From Lewinellaceae bacterium (GTDB taxonomy: Bacteria; Bacteroidota; Bacteroidia; Chitinophagales; Saprospiraceae): a stretch of DNA of 64,000 nucleotides. The position numbers and the translations under genes are program-made. Under the pieces are notes generated by a model that was not told where the DNA came from, searched no databases, and worked only from the letters and a program-made list of their open reading frames with translations. Shown here piece after piece: positions 53,657 through 60,042 of the stretch (the first letter of the stretch is position 1; each line of letters opens with the position of its first letter). The stretch lies in contig JACJYC010000008.1 of the NCBI GenBank assembly GCA_020636325.1, positions 124,001 to 188,000 on the forward strand, read 5' to 3'.

Positions 53657-54142
53657 TCACTCCATTTCCAGGAGCACGGCGCCTTTTTCTACGACGGCGC
53701 CTTTTTTTACCCGTAACGATTTGACGGTTCCTTCACCGGTGGCTTTGAGCACGTTCTCCATTTTCATGGCTTCCAGGATGAGCAGCGGGTCGTCTTTGGC
53801 GACCTTGTCTCCCGGGTTGACCAGGAGTTGCAGCACCAATCCGGGCATGGGCGCCCTGACGTCTTTCATGACGTGGGCTTTTCCGGCCTTGAGCCCCATT
53901 TGGTTGATCAATTGGTCCAGTTCGTTTTCCAGTCGAACGGTGAAATTTTCACCGCCGATGCGAATGGTATAGGAACGGTTATCCAGGTCGGCTGCCAGCA
54001 ATTCGGCGTGGTAGGTTTTCCCCCCGCGAATGAGGTGAAAGCGGTTATCGCCGTCGGGTATCAGGTCAGCTTCGCCGATGGATGCGGCGTCCCATTCCCA
54101 CTGGTCGTTGACGAGTATTTTCAGGTTGTTATTCATCATCAT
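53657..54142 (-). CDS. Biotin carboxyl carrier (biotinyl-domain) protein
   Basis: 161 residues. The N-terminal half is a beta-rich region (FHLIRGGKTYHAELLAADLDN) like that of acyl-CoA carboxylase alpha-chain linkers. The last 75 residues are a biotinyl domain with the biotinylated Lys in LEAMKMEN and the APMPGLV strand. The first ATG of a run of three overlaps the trmD stop by 14 bp. No carboxylase or transferase gene lies nearby, so its partners must be encoded elsewhere. Confidence 0.88.
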   Translation of the reverse strand: MMMNNNLKILVNDQWEWDAASIGEADLIPDGDNRFHLIRGGKTYHAELLAADLDNRSYTIRIGGENFTVRLENELDQLINQMGLKAGKAHVMKDVRAPMPGLVLQLLVNPGDKVAKDDPLLILEAMKMENVLKATGEGTVKSLRVKKGAVVEKGAVLLEME

Positions 54143-54815
54143 GGCTTAAAAGGTCAGGTCTTCGTTTCCGGGTTCGGTCGAGCGCCTGTTCGTGGCGCCA
54201 GGCCTCAATTTGGGCAAAATTGCCTCCGAGCAGGACGTCGGGCACCTTCCATCCCCGGTATTCGGCGGGGCGGGTATATACAGGGGGCGCCAGGAGGTCG
54301 TCCTGAAAGGAGTCGAACAGGGCGGAAGTCTCGTCGTTGAGTACCCCCGGAAGCAGCCGGCCCAGGGCATCTACGAGTACCGCGGCCGCCAGTTCACCGC
54401 CGGAAAGCACATAGTCGCCGATGGAAATTTCGAGGGTGACGAAGTGTTCGCGCACCCGCTCATCGATGCCTTTATAGTGGCCGCAGATCATGAGGAGGTT
54501 TTCCTTCATGGAGAGGCGGTTGCACGTGCGCTGTTCCAGCCTTTGCCCGTCGGGAGTGAGGTAGATGACTTCGTCGTACCGGCGGTTTTTCTGCAAGGCT
54601 TCGATGCAATTGACGAGCGGTTCGACCATCATCACCATACCTGCTCCGCCGCCGAACTGGTAGTCGTCAACCTGCAGGTGTTTCCCTTGTCCGTAATGCC
54701 GGAGGTCGATGAGGTTGACCTCAAGCAGCCCCTTGTCGCGCGCCCTTTTCATGATGGAGTGGTCGAAAGGGCCGGCCAGGAGTTCGGGATGTACGGTGAT
54801 GATGTCGATGTGCAT
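54129..54815 (-). CDS. trmD: tRNA (guanine-N1)-methyltransferase
   Basis: 228 residues, full length. SPOUT fold with MHIDIITVHPELL, LRHYGQGKHLQVDDYQFGGGAGM, VIYLTPDGQRL, LMICGHYKGIDERV and the knot segment SIGDYVLSGGELAA. Methylates G37 of tRNAs next to the anticodon with SAM. It heads a leftward run with biotin carrier, VOC and MDR genes rather than the usual rpsP-rimM-rplS neighbours. Confidence 0.96.
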   Translation of the reverse strand: MHIDIITVHPELLAGPFDHSIMKRARDKGLLEVNLIDLRHYGQGKHLQVDDYQFGGGAGMVMMVEPLVNCIEALQKNRRYDEVIYLTPDGQRLEQRTCNRLSMKENLLMICGHYKGIDERVREHFVTLEISIGDYVLSGGELAAAVLVDALGRLLPGVLNDETSALFDSFQDDLLAPPVYTRPAEYRGWKVPDVLLGGNFAQIEAWRHEQALDRTRKRRPDLLSHDDE

Positions 54816-54819
54816 GGTT

Positions 54820-54975
54820 GCTTGATGCTTGATGCTGCCCGCCGCCGCTCTTGGGGAGCTTTGGCGGACGGGGGATGCTTGATGCTGCCACGCCGGGGCG
54901 TGGTTGACCCTTGATACTGGATCCAGTCCGCCATAGCTATAAGGGAGCGAAGGCGGACTGGGATGCTGGTGGCCG
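54820..54975. repeat. Composite repeat block with CCCGCC elements and CCACGC-CGGG-GCGTGG hairpin
   Basis: TTGATGCTTGATGCT units, a CCCGCC...TTGGCGGACGG element at 54838-54872 nearly identical to 6507-6541, the hairpin at 54888-54903, then GTCCGCCATAGCTATAAGGG...GGCGGAC at 54928-54960. It begins directly upstream of the trmD start. Confidence 0.88.
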
Positions 54976-55073
54976 GTTGAAGTCTGCCTTTTCCGGCGCG
55001 TTTTGCCGAAAGCCTCTGAGTCATCCGAAGGTTATCCGGTTTCCGGTAATCCTGCATTGAAGGCGCCCGCTTT

Positions 55074-55158
55074 AACCCACTTACGACTTAACTTCGACTA
55101 CGCTCAGTTTCCGGACTTACGACAAATGACTTACAACTTACAACTTACAACTTACCGC
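55074..55158. repeat. ACTTACGACTT / ACTTACAACTT array
   Basis: ACTTACGACTT, CTTCGACTACGCTCAG, GACTTACGACAAATG and three ACTTACAACTT units, ending 1-2 bp before the stop codon of the leftward FKBP gene. Reverse complement of the 5118-5175 phrase. Confidence 0.82.
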
Positions 55159-55159
55159 A

Positions 55160-55816
55160 TCAATTGATCTTGAGCAGTTCCACTTCAAAGATGAGGGTGG
55201 AGTAGGGGCCGATCTTGGGGCCGGCAGCGCGGCTTCCGTAAGCCAGGTCGGATGGAATGAACAGCTTCCATTTATCGCCGACGTGCATCAGTTGGAGCGC
55301 TTCGACCCAGCCCTGGATCACCTGGGTAACGCCGAAGGTAGCGGGGGTTCCGCGTTCAACGGAGCTGTCGAAAACGGTACCGTCGAGGAGGGTACCGTGG
55401 TAGTGGACGGTGACCTTGTCTGATTTGGTGGGTTGGGGGCCGTCGCCTTTTTTGAGCACTTCGTATTGAAGGCCGCTGGGAAGGGTAGTGACGCCTTCCT
55501 TTTTGGCGTTTTCAGCCAGGAATTTTTTACCGGCTTCAATATTGCCTTCATATTGGCGGGATTGGCCGGCCTCCATTTCTTCCTGAACGATCTGGTTGCA
55601 GGCGTTGATATCCATTGCCGGCGTGCCGTTGAGCATATCGGCAACGCCCTGGGCTACGGAGGCAGGATCCACTTTTGTGAGGCCCTGTTGTTTGAGGTTT
55701 TGAGCGATGAGCACGCCCAGGCTGTAACTGAGAGAATCCATATTCTGTTGTGCGGTTAAAAAGTTGAGGGAAAGACAGCATGCCAAAACAGGCAAAACAA
55801 TCCTGAAAAGGTTCAT
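55160..55816 (-). CDS. FKBP-type peptidyl-prolyl isomerase (FKBP22/Mip-like)
   Basis: 218 residues from ATG 55816 (signal peptide MNLFRIVLPVLACCLSLNFLTAQ). An N-terminal helical dimerisation domain (SYSLGVLIAQNLKQQGLTKVD) is followed by an FKBP domain (about 110-218): VTVHYHGTLLDGTVFDSS, GWVEALQLMHVGDKWKLFIP, LAYGSR and LIFEVELLKI. Periplasmic prolyl isomerase and chaperone. ATG 55876 would bury the signal peptide. Monocistronic. Confidence 0.92.
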   Translation of the reverse strand: MNLFRIVLPVLACCLSLNFLTAQQNMDSLSYSLGVLIAQNLKQQGLTKVDPASVAQGVADMLNGTPAMDINACNQIVQEEMEAGQSRQYEGNIEAGKKFLAENAKKEGVTTLPSGLQYEVLKKGDGPQPTKSDKVTVHYHGTLLDGTVFDSSVERGTPATFGVTQVIQGWVEALQLMHVGDKWKLFIPSDLAYGSRAAGPKIGPYSTLIFEVELLKIN

Positions 55817-55902
55817 CGGCAGGTCTGTTTTTGTGAATAAAGGGCAAAGGTCACATTTTTTCACGATAAAAAGCAACCTGGGCGGTTTTGGGGATAAAAG
55901 AA

Positions 55903-55930
55903 AACCTTCCGGATCGCTCCGGAAGGTTTA
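55903..55930 (-). terminator. Terminator of the S24 regulator gene
   Basis: AAACCTTCCGG hairpin with its complement, followed leftward by TTTTCTTTTA. Confidence 0.8.
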
Positions 55931-56010
55931 AAGCACAGCAGGATAAAAGTAATTTTTTGGGATGGGGGGGCAAGGCTGGAGGGCCTCCCCGGCCGTTATA
56001 AATTCAGGGT

Positions 56011-56745
56011 TTACAGGTCGCTGATCCGTCGGATCACCTGATAGAGCCGGGTATATTCGTTCACTTCTTCGATGAAGGGATCGTGCTCCAGGTGGTTGGC
56101 GGAGATCAGCTTGAGGTGCGAGGTGCGCCCTTTGTTGTTCTGAATGCGTTGTACGTACTTGACCCATAGCGAGCCGTTGTTGCGGATGGCGTAGATCTTA
56201 TTGTCCCGGATTTCATTGATCCCGCTGATTTCGCGGCAGACGACGACATCGCCGTCCATGATGACCGGTTCCATGGAGTTCCCGTTGATGGGGAAAGCGA
56301 CCAGGCCGGCTCCGCTGAGGCCGGGGATGGTAAAGAATTCGAGGTCTTCCTGGGCGAAGCTGTTGGCGTCGACGGCTGTACCGGCGAAGGCTTCCACTGA
56401 GGTAAACAGGATATTGCCCACTTTGGGATCCACCTGAACGGGTTGAATTTGCTGGGGCAGGTCCATCCCGAACGGCGTGCCGATCCCGTCAATGAGGAAG
56501 GCTTCGTTGACGCCGTACTCCCGGCACAGGATGCGTGCCTGGCGGTAATCGATGCACCGTTTATCCTCCGGGTTGAGATAGGCCCGGACAATATGGCCGT
56601 AGGCGCGGTTGCCCAGCACTTTCTGGGCGAAATCGCCAAGGCCTTTACCTCCACGGTCATTCAGGATAATGTCCCCGCGTTCCTCGAGCAATTTGAAAAC
56701 CTTGATAAACCGCTCGTTGAGCTCCATTCTATCCTCTCTGATCAT
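56011..56745 (-). CDS. S24 (LexA/CI-like) family transcriptional regulator
   Basis: 244 residues. The N-terminal region (about 1-85) should bind DNA; its helices (LNERFIKVFKLLEERG, IDYRQARILCREYGV) are not a textbook helix-turn-helix. The C-terminal S24 peptidase domain has nucleophile Ser157 (NGNSMEPVI) and general base Lys196 (LWVKYVQR), so it may be self-cleaving or signal-sensing. No AG/CG cleavage pair was confirmed. ATG 56745 or 56727 (M7) may be the start. Its promoter region borders the G-rich array at 56876-56990. Targets unknown. Confidence 0.85.
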   Translation of the reverse strand: MIREDRMELNERFIKVFKLLEERGDIILNDRGGKGLGDFAQKVLGNRAYGHIVRAYLNPEDKRCIDYRQARILCREYGVNEAFLIDGIGTPFGMDLPQQIQPVQVDPKVGNILFTSVEAFAGTAVDANSFAQEDLEFFTIPGLSGAGLVAFPINGNSMEPVIMDGDVVVCREISGINEIRDNKIYAIRNNGSLWVKYVQRIQNNKGRTSHLKLISANHLEHDPFIEEVNEYTRLYQVIRRISDL

Positions 56746-56875
56746 GTTGTATTATTTTAGAATTTAAAACAAGAATCAATGATTTGTTTCGCAAGATAAG
56801 AGGATTCTGTGATGCAAACAAATAATTGTAAAACTTTTTTTTATTTTTTTTGCTTTTCATCAAAAATGATGGGAA

Positions 56876-56990
56876 AAGGGGTGAGAGGAGGCGAGAGGGT
56901 GAGAGGAGGCGAGAGGGTGAGAGGAGGCGAGAGGGTGAGAGGGTGAGAGGGGGTGAGAGGGGGTGAGAGAGGGGGGGTGAGAGGGCATGT
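56876..56990. repeat. GGGTGAGAGGAGGCGAGA array (putative G-quadruplex)
   Basis: Three GAGAGGAGGCGAGAGGGT units, then GGGTGAGA units and longer G-runs (up to seven G). Lies between the divergent S24 regulator and RRM genes, on the plus strand G-rich. Confidence 0.9.
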
Positions 56991-57107
56991 AATCGGCCTG
57001 AGGGGAGGGAAAACGGGGGTTGGGAGCCCTGAATAGCCGGATTTGCGACGAAATTTGCGGGTTTTCGCTTCAAAAGAGCGTTTACATCAAATAATTATTG
57101 CATCTTT

Positions 57108-57216
57108 GCATCCGATAAGGGAGTTGATTTTAGTCTGGTTATTAATGTCTTGTTATAAGGCCTTTCTTTCCTACCTTAAAGCATCTCGCTTTTTTTGTTT
57201 TTTTAAATTTCATGTA
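57108..57216 (+). promoter_or_regulatory. Conserved 5' leader of RRM gene 1
   Basis: About 110 nt from a CATCTTTG -7-like element (57093-57105) to the ATG. It shares several blocks in the same order with the leader of the second RRM gene: CCGATAAG, TGGTTA, AAGGC-TTTC-TTTCCT-CCTTAAAG, TCTCGCT, TTTTTTTAAATTTCA. Such conservation outside coding DNA points to post-transcriptional control, for example by temperature. Confidence 0.55.
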
Positions 57217-57627
57217 ATGAACATTTTTGTAGCAAAGTTAAATTTCGACACCCAGGAGTCGGATTTACAACAAGCGTTCGAAGAATTCGGACAAGTCGAT
57301 TCCGTAAAGATCATTATGGACAAGTTTACGGATCGCTCCAAAGGTTTTGGTTTTGTTGAAATGCCGAACGACGACGAAGCGCGTGAGGCGATCAAAAGCC
57401 TGAACGAAAGTGAACTGGACGGACGCACGATCGTTGTGAAAGAAGCTGAAGACCGCGGCAGTCGCGGCGGTGGCGGCGGCTTTGGCGGCGGCAATCGCGG
57501 TGGCGGCGGCTACGGCGGCGGCAATCGCGGCGGCGGCGGCGGTTATGGCGGCGGCGGCAATCGCGGCGGTGGCGGCGGTTATGGCGGCGGCGGCTACGGC
57601 GGCGGCGGCGGCGGAAGAAGATACTAG
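57217..57627 (+). CDS. Glycine-rich RRM RNA-binding protein
   Basis: 136 residues from ATG 57217. A single RRM (about 1-80) with RNP2 NIFVAKL and RNP1 KGFGFVEM, then a low-complexity tail of GGGGYGGGN units (about 86-136) ending GGRRY. The layout matches bacterial and cyanobacterial cold-induced Rbp proteins and plant glycine-rich RNA-binding proteins. Likely an RNA chaperone or translation regulator in the cytosol. A terminator follows. Upstream in-frame ATGs would put the leader into protein and are rejected; the paralogue at 58969 starts at the same Met. Confidence 0.92.
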   Translation: MNIFVAKLNFDTQESDLQQAFEEFGQVDSVKIIMDKFTDRSKGFGFVEMPNDDEAREAIKSLNESELDGRTIVVKEAEDRGSRGGGGGFGGGNRGGGGYGGGNRGGGGGYGGGGNRGGGGGYGGGGYGGGGGGRRY

Positions 57628-57689
57628 GCACCGATGGAAAGGTAAGACCGGATGTGTACTTGCCTTCCGATAGAAAATGCATAGAAAGA

Positions 57690-57735
57690 ATCATCCCGGA
57701 TCTTGGCAACCGCCGAAGTTCGGGATGATTTATTT
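57690..57735 (+). terminator. Terminator of RRM gene 1
   Basis: Stem ATCATCCCG / CGGGATGAT with a 22-nt loop, then TTATTTTTA. Confidence 0.7.
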
Positions 57736-57813
57736 TTACAGTCTTCAGGCCGTTATTCCAAGGCTTTTGGGGGCAAGTGGTTCCAGCTTCCGTTCCAAGT
57801 GCGGCCAGCTGCG

Positions 57814-58680
57814 TTAACCCAAGTACGTATTCAGCCGCAGCTTGACTGACGTGGTCCTCAGCCGGCGCAGGGCTTTATCACGGATTTGCCGTATCCTTTC
57901 CGGGGTTAATTCCAGAAAATCTCCAATTTCATTCAGAGACATCGACTCCACCCGACCGATACCAAAATACATTTTTATTACGGCTGCTTCCCGATCTGTC
58001 AAAAAGGATAAAATCAGGTCGATATCCGTTTTCAAAGAATCGCTGTGGGCCAGGGGCTCATCGGCAATACCGGCGTTTAAATTCTCCAGTACATCAAGAA
58101 ATGAGGCGTGCTCCCCTTCTTCAAAGGGTGCGTCAACCGAAACGTGCGCCTGAGCGGATTTCAGGGTTTCATCGACCATTTCCAGCGTCAACTCGAGGTC
58201 ATAGGCTAATTCTTCATTAGTGGGTCCGCGTTCGAGTTGCTGTTCGAGGGTAGCGTAGGCATTTTTAATCTTGCTCAGGTTTCCCAACCGGTTCAGGGGA
58301 AGGCGTACAATTCTTCCCTTCTCGGAGATTGCCAGTATGATAGATTGGCGGATCCACCAAACAGCATAGGAGATGAATTTGAACCCGCGTGTTTCATCGA
58401 ACCGGCGGGCGGCTGTCAGCAGGCCGAGGTTGCCTTCGCTGATCAGATCGATCAACGGCAAATAATGGTTCTGATATTGCTTGGCTACTGAAACGACAAA
58501 ACGGAGATTGGCTTTAACCAGTTTTTCAAGCGCATCATGGTCGCCTGTCCTAATCCGGCAGGCTAAATCGATCTCTTCATCCACCGAAAGCAAGTCAACT
58601 TTACCGATATCAAGGAGATACTGCTCGATTGATTTGCTGTCACGGAGGGTAATAGACTGTGAAATCCTAAGTTCTTGCAT
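57814..58680 (-). CDS. RpoD-like sigma-70 factor
   Basis: 288 residues, the size of Bacteroidota primary sigma factors. No region 1.1; region 1.2/2.1 SIEQYLLDIGKVDLLSVDEEIDLACRIR, region 2.2-2.4 NLRFVVSVAKQYQ...GFKFISYAVWWIRQSI, region 3, and region 4.2 SLNEIGDFLELTPERIRQIRDKALRRLR. Compared with my recollection of the usual RpoD, regions 3 and the linker are diverged (for example TSDREAAVIKMYFGIG replaced LTPREADVIRLYFG), so it may be a paralogue (group 2) rather than the housekeeping copy. It is antisense between two RRM genes. Confidence 0.85.
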   Translation of the reverse strand: MQELRISQSITLRDSKSIEQYLLDIGKVDLLSVDEEIDLACRIRTGDHDALEKLVKANLRFVVSVAKQYQNHYLPLIDLISEGNLGLLTAARRFDETRGFKFISYAVWWIRQSIILAISEKGRIVRLPLNRLGNLSKIKNAYATLEQQLERGPTNEELAYDLELTLEMVDETLKSAQAHVSVDAPFEEGEHASFLDVLENLNAGIADEPLAHSDSLKTDIDLILSFLTDREAAVIKMYFGIGRVESMSLNEIGDFLELTPERIRQIRDKALRRLRTTSVKLRLNTYLG

Positions 58681-58854
58681 AGTCAGACAAGATACGTCAT
58701 TTTTTTAAGACAGGGCATTCCCCATAGTCAAAGAAATATTTTCCAAAACAGTCAGCGGTGCGCCCGGTCGCGTTTCAGGTTGTTTGCCGAACAATCACAA
58801 TAAATCGCTGAAAGTGAATTAAATAATTTGCTTATGAGAATAATGTGTACCTTT

Positions 58855-58968
58855 ACGCCGATAAGAGGGTTTATTTTTTGAATGGTTAATCAAAGTCCTT
58901 TCCAAAGGCTTTCCTTTCCTGCCTTAAAGTTTCTCGCTCTTGATTTTTCTTTTTTTAAATTTCACTTT
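58855..58968 (+). promoter_or_regulatory. Conserved 5' leader of RRM gene 2
   Basis: Shares the block order of the leader at 57108-57216: CCGATAAGAGGG, TGGTTAATC, AAAGGCTTTCCTTTCCTGCC, TTAAAG, TTCTCGCTC, CTTTTTTTAAATTTCA before ATGAACATTTTTG. TTACGCC-GATAAG follows GTACCTTTAC (TACCTTTA, -7-like) at 58847-58856. Confidence 0.55.
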
Positions 58969-59238
58969 ATGAACATTTTTGTAGCAAAGTTAAATTACGA
59001 CACGCAAGAGTCGGATTTACAACAAGCGTTCGAAGAATTCGGACAAGTTGATTCCGTAAAGATCATCATGGACAAGTTCACTGACCGTTCCAAAGGTTTC
59101 GGTTTTGTGGAAATGCCGGACGACGCCAACGCGCGCGACGCCATCAACAGCCTGAACGAAACCGAGCTTGACGGACGAACGATTGTAGTCAAAGAAGCTG
59201 AAGACCGCGAAAGCCGCGGCGGCGGCAGAAGGTACTAG
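58969..59238 (+). CDS. RRM RNA-binding protein, short paralogue without glycine-rich tail
   Basis: 89 residues. The RRM is almost identical to that at 57217 (MNIFVAKLNYDTQESDLQQA; RNP1 KGFGFVEM), but the tail is cut to ESRGGGRRY. A duplication of the whole unit, leader included, is evident. The missing Gly-rich tail should change self-association and RNA affinity. A terminator follows at 59295. Confidence 0.92.
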   Translation: MNIFVAKLNYDTQESDLQQAFEEFGQVDSVKIIMDKFTDRSKGFGFVEMPDDANARDAINSLNETELDGRTIVVKEAEDRESRGGGRRY

Positions 59239-59294
59239 CATCGATAGACAAACTGCCGGCATTTGCGAAAGCGGGCCGGTATGTTGGCATTGAT

Positions 59295-59328
59295 AAAAGC
59301 CCCTTCCGGGATTCCGGGAGGGGCTTTT
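59295..59328. terminator. Bidirectional terminator
   Basis: AAAAGCCCCTTCC...GGAGGGGCTTTT, between RRM gene 2 and the leftward gene ending at 59357. Confidence 0.8.
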
Positions 59329-59356
59329 CGTGTTGGGTGTGGGGAGCAGGCGGTAC

Positions 59357-59992
59357 CTATATGGCGGTGACAGCTGCAAGCTCTCCGTTTGATTGCTTCC
59401 GGTCTTCATGGCCGACTGTATAGAGCAGGAATTTGCCGCTTCTTTTTTTCAGGATGTATGCAACGCCGTTCTCATCCCAGAGGTAACTCATCTTGTTTTG
59501 GTCCTGATTGCCTGCGACTGAACGGAGGTTTTCGGATGAGATATACTTAAGGGTGACCAATGAAGACAGTTCTTTTTCGGCGCTCAGGTCTTCAGGATGT
59601 TTGGAAGAAAGCACCCAGTCTTCGTTCTTTTGAAACAGGAAATATCTTCTTTTGTCTTCCCCGATAAGCGATACAACCTTGTTAGCTTCGATCTTTCTGG
59701 GTGTGGCTTTATCCCGGGGCAAATCTATGACCGGCGCTTCCAGCGAGGATTTAACAGATCTCTCCTCATTAACGGGTGAAACTCTTGCCCATTTGGCTGC
59801 ATAATAAACCCATCCGATGCTCAGGATCGAAAAAAGGAAAATGAAGCCGAACACTTTCAATCGCAGAAAGAATAGGCCCGTAATGATTGAGATGATCCCT
59901 TCGGACGATTTTCCGGAGGAAGAAAAAATTTTATTTATGGCACTGAATATAAAAGCGATAAAGGCGGTAAAAAAAAGGATGTAAGTGATCAT
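59357..59992 (-). CDS. Membrane protein of unknown function
   Basis: 211 residues. Two hydrophobic segments (about 1-18 and 46-66) with a Ser/Gly loop between, then a soluble domain of about 140 residues with beta-rich stretches (RRYFLFQKNEDWVLSS, MSYLWDENGVAYILKKRSGKFLLYTVG). No family recognised. It is the last gene before the leftward receiver/APH-like cassette ends at 60043 and lies 50 bp beyond that stop, so it may belong to the cassette or be separate. Lower GC than its neighbours, as is the cassette. Confidence 0.6.
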   Translation of the reverse strand: MITYILFFTAFIAFIFSAINKIFSSSGKSSEGIISIITGLFFLRLKVFGFIFLFSILSIGWVYYAAKWARVSPVNEERSVKSSLEAPVIDLPRDKATPRKIEANKVVSLIGEDKRRYFLFQKNEDWVLSSKHPEDLSAEKELSSLVTLKYISSENLRSVAGNQDQNKMSYLWDENGVAYILKKRSGKFLLYTVGHEDRKQSNGELAAVTAI

Positions 59993-60042
59993 AAGGAAAA
60001 ATTATAATGAGGAATAGTTTCAATTTACAACCATAAAAGTTA

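Noticed and set aside
57392..57709. Arg-rich leftward frame
   Set aside because: Complement of the glycine-rich tail; the Arg repeats come from GGC codons read backwards.
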